From the NCBI GenBank assembly GCA_018971455.1, contig JAGXAV010000094.1:1-7276 (forward strand): a DNA stretch of 7,276 nucleotides, given 5' to 3'. The notes under the pieces were generated by a model that did no database searches, had not been told where the DNA came from, and saw nothing but the letters and a program-made list of their open reading frames with translations. Positions within the stretch are counted from its first letter, which is position 1. Each line of letters opens with the position of its first letter. The position numbers were made by a program, and so were the translations under genes. The DNA comes from Rhodospirillales bacterium (GTDB lineage: Bacteria > Pseudomonadota > Alphaproteobacteria > Acetobacterales > Acetobacteraceae). This document shows positions 1 through 5,375 of this stretch, in pieces.

Positions 1-151
1 CCGCCCCCCTGGCCCGCCGATAGGGTTTGAGGTCGCTGCCGCACATGCCGGAGGCCTTCATCTCCAGCACCACCTCGCCGGGCCCGGGCGTGGGGTCGGG
101 GAAGGAGATGAACTCGACGCTCCGCTCGCCGGGGAACACGACACCGCGCAT
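1..151 (-). CDS. Zinc-dependent medium-chain alcohol dehydrogenase, N-terminal fragment (cut by window edge)
   Basis: Only the first 50 codons are present; the gene runs off the left edge. The protein starts MRGVVFPGERSVEFISFPDP and continues through PTPGPGEVVLEMKASGMCGSDLKPY. This is the typical GroES-like N-terminus of the zinc-dependent medium-chain dehydrogenase/reductase superfamily: a short beta strand, the P-x-P-G-P-G-E-V-V/L turn, and G-x-C-G-S-D, whose Cys (residue 37) normally binds the catalytic zinc. Members oxidise alcohols or polyols, or reduce aldehydes, with NAD(P). The substrate cannot be told from this fragment. The ATG at 149-151 is preceded by GGGAG at good spacing, which supports the start. 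It lies 77 bp downstream of the GT87 gene on the same strand, so co-transcription is possible, although a hairpin sits between them. The nucleotide-binding domain is not visible. Confidence 0.85.
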   Translation of the reverse strand, partial: MRGVVFPGERSVEFISFPDPTPGPGEVVLEMKASGMCGSDLKPYRRARGA

Positions 152-202
152 GGCCTATCTCCCGCTGCCGCCCGAAAATCGCGACACATATGCCCCGATC
201 AT

Positions 203-224
203 GCCGGGCGCTCCGGGCGCCGGC
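203..224 (-). terminator. GC-rich stem-loop just after the GT87 gene (possible terminator)
   Basis: GCCGG (203-207) pairs with CCGGC (220-224), and CGC (209-211) pairs with GCG (217-219). This makes an 8-bp stem with a single bulged G and a 5-nt loop. It begins 5 nt past the GT87 stop codon on the minus strand. No clean T run follows, so it may be a weak or Rho-assisted terminator or a chance structure in GC-rich DNA. Confidence 0.3.
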
Positions 225-228
225 AACA

Positions 229-1431
229 TCACCCCGGGGGCGCCAGCAGCCGCGGCGCCGCGCGCGGCCGCAATACCCCGTCGGCGAGCCAGACCGCGAA
301 GACCAGGGCGAGAAGAGGCTTCAGCCAGACATCCGTCGGGCGGAAGATCCACGGCCCGTAGACCTGCGTCCCCATCGCCAGGATCATGGCGCCGAGCCAC
401 CACCGCGTGCGCTCGCGGATCGGCGGCCCGTCGATGACGAAAAGGCCGATCACCGCCGCCAGCCCGAGATAGCTGCCGAGCTCGGTGCGCGGATTGAACA
501 GCATCAGGTAGGTCACCGCGATGGCCAGCACGAAACGCGCGCCGGTCTGCGCCGTCGTCCGCCGCGCCACCGCCATCGTGAGGCCCAGCGCCACCACCGC
601 GGCACCGGCCCGCAGCAGCAGCAGCGCCCGCGCCGGCGGGTTGATGCCGAAGCGGTTCAGCATCATGGCGATGTCGTTGAAGCGGGTGACACCGAGATGC
701 GCCGCGCGCGTCAGCTTGCGCACCATGGCGACATCCTGCGCCACCACGTAGGCGGGGTCGGGGTGCAGGAACGGTACGGCCAACACCAGCACGAGCCCGG
801 CCGCCACGCGCGGGCGCAGCGGTGGATAGGCGGCGGCGAACAGCGCCAGCGGCACCAGCGCCAGCGGCTTGAGCGCGACGGCAAGGCACAGCCAGGCCGC
901 CGACCGGCCCCAGCGCTGCCCGGCCGCCTCGGCGGCGCCGAGAAACACCCACCCGGCCATGGCCACGCTCGCCTGGCCGCGCTGCACGTCCACCCCGGCG
1001 ACCGGCAGCATCAGCAGCATCAGCACGGCCATGGCCAGCCCCGCATCGCCGGGCCGGACGAGCCGCACCAGCCGGTAGAGCCCCCACAGGAAGACCGCCA
1101 CGGAGAACACGCGCCACGTCAGATCGTCGAGCGGGCGGCCAAGGGCCGCGAAGGGCGAGAAGATCAGCGGGCCGGAGGTGAGATAGACGAAGGCCCGCAT
1201 GCCCGGAGCGTACAGCGGCGCGCCCGCCCACCAGTGCCAGGTTGCGTCGCGATAGACATCGAAGATCGAGCGCCCCGGCTGGTGCAGCACGGCGATCGAG
1301 GCGCCGAGCACCAGCCCCGCCCAGAGCAGGACGGCCAGCCCAAGCAGGCGCCCCGGCTCGCGCGCCCAGCCGCGCCAGCCGGGGGGAATGGATGCGGGCG
1401 CACCGGATCCGGCCTGCGGCGCCGCGCTCAC
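229..1431 (-). CDS. GT87 / DUF2029 family polytopic glycosyltransferase-like membrane protein
   Basis: A 400-residue integral membrane protein (from the chosen GTG) with about ten hydrophobic segments, beginning near residues 29-49 and ending near 372-387. It matches the GT-C fold GT87/DUF2029 family, whose characterised actinobacterial members are polyprenol-phosphomannose-dependent mannosyltransferases. Family marks are: an acidic first extracytoplasmic loop with DVYRDATWHWWAGAPLY (residues 58-74), then FVYLTSGPLIFSPFAALG (81-98); GQASVAMAGWVFLGAA (152-167), the usual N-G-Q-x-N/S block; an ALKPLALVPLALF segment (186-198); and LFNPRTELGSYLGLA (311-325), the family's S/N-P-R-T-E motif. The likely job is transfer of a sugar from a lipid-phosphate donor on the periplasmic face; donor and acceptor are unknown. 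The start is uncertain. The frame stays open upstream and offers ATGs at 1602 and 1581, but those would add an Arg/Pro-rich tail unlike the family. The GTG at 1431 has AGGA upstream and gives the usual length. Confidence 0.75.
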   Translation of the reverse strand: MSAAPQAGSGAPASIPPGWRGWAREPGRLLGLAVLLWAGLVLGASIAVLHQPGRSIFDVYRDATWHWWAGAPLYAPGMRAFVYLTSGPLIFSPFAALGRPLDDLTWRVFSVAVFLWGLYRLVRLVRPGDAGLAMAVLMLLMLPVAGVDVQRGQASVAMAGWVFLGAAEAAGQRWGRSAAWLCLAVALKPLALVPLALFAAAYPPLRPRVAAGLVLVLAVPFLHPDPAYVVAQDVAMVRKLTRAAHLGVTRFNDIAMMLNRFGINPPARALLLLRAGAAVVALGLTMAVARRTTAQTGARFVLAIAVTYLMLFNPRTELGSYLGLAAVIGLFVIDGPPIRERTRWWLGAMILAMGTQVYGPWIFRPTDVWLKPLLALVFAVWLADGVLRPRAAPRLLAPPG

Positions 1432-1577
1432 CGGCGGCGATCCTGCGGAGCGGGGGCGGGCAGGGCGCGCATGGGCAAGGCCAGCACGGCGCGGCGACGA
1501 TCCTCCAAGTCCCGGCCTTCCCCACTTCCCTGCGTTGATCGCAACGGCCGTCGCCGCAACGTTTGCGCCAGCCGGTA

Positions 1578-1604
1578 GCATGGCCCCACGCCCGGCGTCC
1601 ATGC
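1578..1604. repeat. Compound inverted repeat in the hydrolase-GT87 gap
   Basis: GCATGG (1578-1583) pairs with CCATGC (1599-1604). Inside it ACGCC (1588-1592) pairs with GGCGT (1594-1598) around a single C, leaving CCCC unpaired on one side. It lies 36 bp past the hydrolase stop and contains both upstream ATG candidates for GT87. It could be a terminator-like stem for the hydrolase transcript or a processing site. No T run follows. The rest of the 208-bp gap (1432-1639) shows no gene I can support. Confidence 0.35.
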
Positions 1605-1639
1605 TCGCGCGCGGCCGCCACCATCGCCGCGGGGGCGCG

Positions 1640-2461
1640 TCAGCGCGGCGGCGGTGCCCGGCCAGCCAGTCCGAGGGCGGCGCGGCCAAGTGCGGCCGAG
1701 GGGGCGGCGAGGTCCAGCACCAGATCGAAATGGTCCCGCCCTTGCACCTCGATCGCCTGCACGGGGTTGGGGCCGCCTCGCCAATGCGCCACGAAGTCGC
1801 GGCTCTGCCGGCGGAACTCGGCGGTATCCCCCGCGGCCCAGGCGATGACCGCGGGGCACGCACGCGGCGGCGGGCGATGGGCCGGGCTGAGCCGCTGCGC
1901 CGCCACCGCCGTCAGGCCGAGGGCGGTGTTGATGGACGTGCCGGGCAGCGGGGCGAGGTCGTAGATGCCGCTGACCAGAGCGACGCCCGCAACCGGCCGC
2001 TCAGTCGCCAGCATGGCCGCGAGATGGGCGCCGGCGGAATGGCCGGACAGGGTGGTCCTCCCGGTCGGCGCGATCGCGGCGAGGCGGTCCAGCGCGCGAT
2101 GGCATTGCCGCATTATCTGGTCGATCCCGGCGGCCGGGGCGAGCGTGTAGCCGATCGCCGCGAAGGCGATGCCGGCGGCCAGGAAGGCCGGGGCGGCGAA
2201 CAATGAATCCTCCCAGCCGAGCTCCTGCCAGTAGCCGCCATGGATAAAGACATGCAACGGCGCATCGGGCCGTTCGCCCGGGAACAGCGCGACGCAGTCC
2301 TGGCCGCCGCCTGTGGTGAGAATTTCGTGGCGATACGCCGCCCGCGCGGCGTCGCTGGCCTGTCGGTAGCGGGCGATGCTCGCCATGAACCCGGGGGCTG
2401 CGCTGCTCGGGGAATAGGCGCGCTCGCGCGCTTCGGGCGACAGGGTCTGCCATGCTACCAT
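1640..2461 (-). CDS. Alpha/beta hydrolase of the kynurenine formamidase (arylformamidase-like) type
   Basis: A 273-residue cytosolic alpha/beta hydrolase without a signal peptide. HGGYW (residues 74-78) is the H-G-G-x-W oxyanion signature of the kynurenine formamidase/BNA7-like group. G-H-S-A-G (140-144) carries the nucleophile Ser142; GD at 211-212 places the acid Asp212, and GRDHF (241-245) gives the base His244, so the full triad is present. SGIYDLAPL (164-172) is another block typical of the group, and TLSPEARERAYSPSSAAPG (6-24) matches its usual N-terminus, which fixes the ATG at 2461 even though its Shine-Dalgarno is poor (GGAGG lies 20 nt upstream). Characterised relatives hydrolyse N-formylkynurenine to kynurenine and formate, but many bacterial members act on other amides or esters. 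No kyn or trp-degradation gene is nearby, so the substrate is open. It is divergent from the reductase-like gene across 65 bp, which suggests shared control. Confidence 0.85.
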   Translation of the reverse strand: MVAWQTLSPEARERAYSPSSAAPGFMASIARYRQASDAARAAYRHEILTTGGGQDCVALFPGERPDAPLHVFIHGGYWQELGWEDSLFAAPAFLAAGIAFAAIGYTLAPAAGIDQIMRQCHRALDRLAAIAPTGRTTLSGHSAGAHLAAMLATERPVAGVALVSGIYDLAPLPGTSINTALGLTAVAAQRLSPAHRPPPRACPAVIAWAAGDTAEFRRQSRDFVAHWRGGPNPVQAIEVQGRDHFDLVLDLAAPSAALGRAALGLAGRAPPPR

Positions 2462-2526
2462 GCACCCTGCTTGGCACTGATCCTCCGCCCCGCCAAGGCC
2501 CTTCTCCCCCATGGACTGGCACCGAC
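2462..2526. promoter_or_regulatory. Short divergent control region with an inverted repeat
   Basis: These 65 bp separate the start codons of the hydrolase (minus) and the reductase-like gene (plus), so any promoters for both must lie here or reach into the genes. A dyad CTTGGC (2470-2475) and GCCAAG (2492-2497), 16 bp apart, has half-sites about two helical turns apart centre to centre, as expected for a dimeric regulator. The left half-site overlaps TTGGCA (2471-2476), a five-of-six match to a sigma-70 -35 box for the plus strand, but no good -10 follows at 17 bp. The plus-strand gene has no clear Shine-Dalgarno. Confidence 0.4.
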
Positions 2527-3468
2527 ATGACGGACCTGACGGCACCGAAGCTGATCGATGCGGCGCGCACCGGCGCGAGCCTGGATTTCAAGCGCCTGAT
2601 CCCGGCGCTGCGCGCCGCCTTCATCGCCGGCGCCACCGCGCCGCTGCGCCATCGCCATGATCTGCCCGAGGGCGCGCTGCTGCTGATGCCCGCCTGGCGC
2701 GGCAGTGCGGCGCTGGGGGTGAAGATCGTCTCGGTGTTTCCGGGCAATGGCACGCGCGGGCTGAACGCGGTGTTTTCGACCTACCTGCTCTGCGACGGCG
2801 CCACCGGCCGGCCGCTCGCCCTGATCGACGGCAACGAGATCACCGCCCGGCGCACCGCCGCGGCCTCGGCCCTGGCCGGCTCGTACCTGGCGCGCGCGCA
2901 GGCCGCGCGGCTGCTGGTGGTGGGGGCGGGGCACGTCGCGGGCATGCTGCCCGATGCCTGGGCGGCGGTGCGGCCGATCCGCGAGGTGGCGGTGTGGAAC
3001 CGAAGGCCGGAGGGCGCACAGGCGCTGGCCGCAAGGCTGCGCGCGGCCGGGCATGATGCGCGGGCCGTGACCGATCTGGAGGCGGCGGTGCGGGCTGCGG
3101 ACATCACCAGCTGCGCGACGCTCGCCACCGCGCCGCTGGTGCGCGGCGAATGGCTGGCGCCCGGCGCCCATCTCGATCTGATCGGCGGCTTCACGCCGGC
3201 GATGCGCGAGGCCGACGACGCCGCCATCCGCGCCGCGCGCGTTTTCATCGACACCGAGGCGGCCCTGCGCGAGGCTGGTGACATCACCCAGCCGATCGCG
3301 GCCGGCGTGCTCGGGCCGGCGGAGATTGCCGGCGATCTCGCCGGGCTCTGCCGAAATGAAATCCCCGGCCGGAGATCGGCCGGGGAGATCACGCTGTTCA
3401 AATCGGTCGGCTCGGCGCTCGAGGATCTGGCGGCGGCGTCGCTGGTGTACGGCGACGCCGCCGATTGA
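2527..3468 (+). CDS. Ornithine cyclodeaminase / mu-crystallin family protein, probable delta1-pyrroline-2-carboxylate reductase
   Basis: A 313-residue soluble NAD(P)-dependent protein of the ornithine cyclodeaminase/mu-crystallin fold. Family blocks are clear: GVKIVSVFPGN (64-74) with the conserved Lys66, TYLLCDGATGRPLALIDGNE (85-104), ITARRTAAASALA (105-117), the Rossmann loop VVGAGHVA (131-138), TSCATLATAPLVRGEWLAPG (194-213), and GRRSAGEITLFKSVGSALED (281-300). In true ornithine cyclodeaminase the segment after the second Rossmann strand reads G-G-D-C-P-G, with a catalytic Asp. Here it is IGGFTPAMREAD (219-230), with Phe222 in place of that Asp. This F-T-P-A-M-R-E form is what I associate with the delta1-pyrroline-2-carboxylate/delta1-piperideine-2-carboxylate reductase branch used in hydroxyproline or lysine breakdown, so reduction of a cyclic imino acid is more likely than ornithine deamination. 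The ATG at 2527 fits the family N-terminus. The stop abuts that of the convergent binding-protein gene. Confidence 0.85.
   Translation: MTDLTAPKLIDAARTGASLDFKRLIPALRAAFIAGATAPLRHRHDLPEGALLLMPAWRGSAALGVKIVSVFPGNGTRGLNAVFSTYLLCDGATGRPLALIDGNEITARRTAAASALAGSYLARAQAARLLVVGAGHVAGMLPDAWAAVRPIREVAVWNRRPEGAQALAARLRAAGHDARAVTDLEAAVRAADITSCATLATAPLVRGEWLAPGAHLDLIGGFTPAMREADDAAIRAARVFIDTEAALREAGDITQPIAAGVLGPAEIAGDLAGLCRNEIPGRRSAGEITLFKSVGSALEDLAAASLVYGDAAD
3354..3386 (-). terminator. Intrinsic terminator for the binding-protein gene, located inside the convergent reductase gene
   Basis: A perfect 10-bp stem: TCCCCGGCCG (3362-3371) and CGGCCGGGGA (3377-3386) around the 5-nt loop GAGAT. Read on the minus strand, the stem is followed at once by TTTCATTT (3361 down to 3354), one of the few T-rich stretches in this GC-rich window. 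On the plus strand no T run follows, so the signal points to the minus-strand transcript. It lies 82 bp past the stop of the solute-binding protein gene and within codons of the reductase-like gene (around residues 279-287). Confidence 0.7.
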
Positions 3469-5049
3469 TCAGACCCGCTTGACGCTCCAGAACGAGATCG
3501 TGCCCGACTTCACGAAATCGACCAGGTTCTTGCGGTGGGCGGTCGGCGTGAACCATTGGCCGACCGGGATGAAGGGGACATCCTTGAAGGCCAGCGCCTG
3601 CATCTCGCCGGTGATCACCTGCTGGGCCTTGAGGTCGGGTGCGTCGAACCATTGCTCGCGCAGCGCCTCCATCTTGGGGTCGTTCGGCCAGCCGAACCAG
3701 CCGGCACCGCCATTGCCGCGCAGCGGGAAGGAACTGCCAGGGTTCGACACCTGCAACCCGCCCCAGGTGGTGCAGAAACTGTTCCAGCCGCCCTGGTCGA
3801 TCGGCTTCTTGCTGGCGCGCCGGCTGACCAGCGTGCCCCAATCCATGCTGACGTAATCGACGTTGAGGCCAAGCTTCTTGTAGAGGTCCGCCGTCACCTG
3901 CGCCATGATCTGCAGCTGCGGCTGATCGGAGGGCGACATCAGCACGACTTTCTCGCCCTTGTAGCCGCTTTCGGCGACGAGCTTCTTGGCCAGCGTGAGA
4001 TCGCGCGGGCTGGTCAGCGCCGCGATCCCGACGTCGTTGGCGTAGGGCGAGCCGGCGGTGAAGAAACCGACCGGCTCGCGGCCGAGCTGCGGCTGGGCGC
4101 CGACGACGGCCTGGACGTATTCCTTCTGATCGACGGCATGCAGCACCGCCTGGAGCATCTTCGGGCTGTTGAAGGGCGGCAGCGTATGGTTGAAGGCGAT
4201 GATGCCGAGCGCCCCCAGTGGGTCGAGCACTTCCACCACCACATCGGGCGATTTGCGCAGGGTCGGCAGCAGGTCGATCAGCGGCTGCTCCACCCAGTCC
4301 ACCTCGCCGGTCTGCAACGCCGCGGCGGCGGTTGCCGGATCGGGGATGATCTTCCATTCGACACGGTCGAAATTCGCCACCTTGCCGCCGGACCAGTAGC
4401 TCGGCGGCTCGCTGCGCGGAGTGTATTTGTCGAACTTCGCGTAGGCGGCCGAGGAGCCGGAGACCCATTCGTTCCGGAGGAACTTGAACGGCCCGCTTCC
4501 GACGAATTCGTTGATCTGGGTGAAGGCGTCGGTCTTGGCGATGCGCTCGGGCATGATGAAGCAGCCAGCGGCGCCCAGCACATAGGGCAGCAGCGAGAAC
4601 GGCTTGGAGAGGCTGATCTCGAAATTCTTGTCGTCCACGGCTTTCATGCCGGTGACGAGGCTCATCAGCTTCTGGCCGAGCGGATCGCGCTTGCCCCAGC
4701 GCTGGATGGAGGGGATGCAGTCGGTGCTGCGCACCGGCGGGCCGTCATGCCAGAACAGCCCGTCGCGCAGGGTCAGGCGCCAGGTCTTGCCGTCGCTGGA
4801 GATCTGATGCCCGGCGACCATCTGGGGGCGCGGGATCAGGCCGGCATCGATACCGTAGAGCGTGTCCCAGACCATGTAGCCGTGGATGGTGGCGACGGTG
4901 GCTGTCGTCCAGATCGGGTCAGGGTTGGCGAGATTGGCCTGCGGCACGTATTTCAGAACCTTGGCACCCTGCGCGAGGGATGGCCGCGCGAGGCCGCCAG
5001 CGGCCATCGCCGCGCCGCCGGCGGCGAGCAGTGAACGTCGCTTGATCAT
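3469..5049 (-). CDS. ABC transporter substrate-binding protein, family 5 (peptide/nickel type), Tat-exported
   Basis: A 526-residue periplasmic binding protein of the SBP_bac_5 family (DppA/OppA/NikA type), which hands di- or oligopeptides, opines, metal chelates or similar solutes to an ABC permease. The N-terminus MIKRRSLLAAGGAAMAAGGL, followed by ARPSLAQ, is a signal peptide with a twin-arginine pair at residues 4-5 and likely cleavage near residue 27, pointing to Tat export of a folded protein. Family landmarks: VWDTLYGID (60-68), P-x-M-V-A-G-H (75-81), the DGKTWRLTLRDGLFWHDGPPV stretch (86-106), GSGPFKF (184-190), VDWVEQP (250-256), ALGIIAFNHTLPPFN (280-294), PKMLQAVLHAVDQKEYV (296-312) and VPFIPVGQWF (491-500). 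Length is typical. The ATG at 5049 has GGGAGA five nucleotides upstream, so the 24 extra upstream codons are not used. No permease or ATPase gene adjoins it, so it is an orphan within the window. The ligand is unknown; a peptide or amide-linked compound fits the neighbours. Confidence 0.92.
   Translation of the reverse strand: MIKRRSLLAAGGAAMAAGGLARPSLAQGAKVLKYVPQANLANPDPIWTTATVATIHGYMVWDTLYGIDAGLIPRPQMVAGHQISSDGKTWRLTLRDGLFWHDGPPVRSTDCIPSIQRWGKRDPLGQKLMSLVTGMKAVDDKNFEISLSKPFSLLPYVLGAAGCFIMPERIAKTDAFTQINEFVGSGPFKFLRNEWVSGSSAAYAKFDKYTPRSEPPSYWSGGKVANFDRVEWKIIPDPATAAAALQTGEVDWVEQPLIDLLPTLRKSPDVVVEVLDPLGALGIIAFNHTLPPFNSPKMLQAVLHAVDQKEYVQAVVGAQPQLGREPVGFFTAGSPYANDVGIAALTSPRDLTLAKKLVAESGYKGEKVVLMSPSDQPQLQIMAQVTADLYKKLGLNVDYVSMDWGTLVSRRASKKPIDQGGWNSFCTTWGGLQVSNPGSSFPLRGNGGAGWFGWPNDPKMEALREQWFDAPDLKAQQVITGEMQALAFKDVPFIPVGQWFTPTAHRKNLVDFVKSGTISFWSVKRV
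3540..3566 (+). repeat. Stem-loop in the 3' end of the binding-protein gene, downstream of the reductase stop
   Basis: CGGTCGGC (3540-3547) and GCCGACCG (3559-3566) are perfect 8-bp arms around an 11-nt loop, starting 71 bp past the reductase-like gene's stop. It could serve as the reciprocal terminator for the plus-strand transcript, but the following bases (GGATGAAGGGGAC) hold no T run, so an intrinsic terminator is not well supported. Confidence 0.25.
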
Positions 5050-5375
5050 GAAATTCTCCCTGTTCTTCCAGCCGATGGAGCCTCTTGCGACCGGCGCAGA
5101 ATTGCAAGCGGAACCCTGCATCGTTGCGAAAGCACCGCCGCCCGACGCGCGCCCGGACGGCTTACATATTGTTTTTCAACGCTGTCCTGTCGACCTGTTG
5201 CAAGGCCAGTCTGGCCGGATGCGCGCGGCCTCTGCCGCCGGCGCGGCGGCTTGCCTGTTTGAGAGGCAGGCCGTGCCGGCCATTTCGGCAGGCCGGCCGC
5301 GGCGCTCGGCCCCGGTTGTTCTTTCCTCCGCGGCAGAGCTGGGGAATGATCCGTGCCACAGGCACGGAGGCCGGC
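5050..5375. promoter_or_regulatory. Divergent intergenic control region between the binding protein and C45 genes
   Basis: A 326-bp region holding no gene I can support. Near the binding-protein start it carries that gene's ribosome-binding site (GGGAGA read on minus, 5055-5060). At 5161-5180 there is an AT-rich pocket (CTTACATATTGTTTTTCAAC), the best place for promoter melting, but I cannot assign convincing -35/-10 pairs on either strand. From 5204 to 5297 four inverted repeats follow one another: GGCCAG/CTGGCC (5204-5216), GCCGCC/GGCGGC (5234-5250), TGCCT/AGGCA (5252-5268) and GCCGGCC/GGCCGGC (5275-5297). A fifth overlaps the C45 ribosome-binding site. These may be operators or leader-RNA structure; some could be chance in such GC-rich DNA. 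Confidence 0.45.
5351..5370 (+). promoter_or_regulatory. Hairpin overlapping the Shine-Dalgarno sequence of the C45 gene
   Basis: CCGTGCC (5351-5357) and GGCACGG (5361-5367) form a perfect 7-bp stem with an ACA loop. The right arm includes the first two bases of the Shine-Dalgarno GGAGG (5366-5370), which lies five nucleotides before the ATG at 5376. In the mRNA the stem would partly hide the ribosome-binding site; as DNA it could be an operator dyad. The GGAGG also decides the start codon of the C45 gene. Confidence 0.5.

Noticed and set aside
155..1624. Long open frames on both strands across the GT87 gene (e.g. plus 190-1578 and a second minus frame 155-1624)
   Set aside because: They are rich in Arg, Pro, Ala and Gly without family motifs or membrane segments. 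They arise because stop codons are rare in very GC-rich DNA, while the GT87 frame has clear family motifs.
2452..2526. Upstream ATG (2452) for the reductase-like gene
   Set aside because: It would overlap the start of the divergent hydrolase and add 25 residues unlike the family; the ATG at 2527 begins a normal family N-terminus.
2462..2545. Upstream ATG (2545) for the hydrolase
   Set aside because: It adds 28 residues unlike the family and overlaps the start of the divergent gene; the family N-terminal block starts just after the ATG at 2461.
3535..5034. A 499-codon plus-strand open frame opposite the binding-protein gene
   Set aside because: Its translation is rich in His, Arg, Gly and Asp with no recognisable motif, and the minus-strand frame is a clear family 5 binding protein with a good ribosome-binding site.
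5085..5375. Upstream extension of the C45 reading frame by 97 codons
   Set aside because: The extension is Arg/Pro/Cys-rich with no family similarity, and a strong GGAGG precedes the ATG at 5376, where the family's N-terminal block begins.
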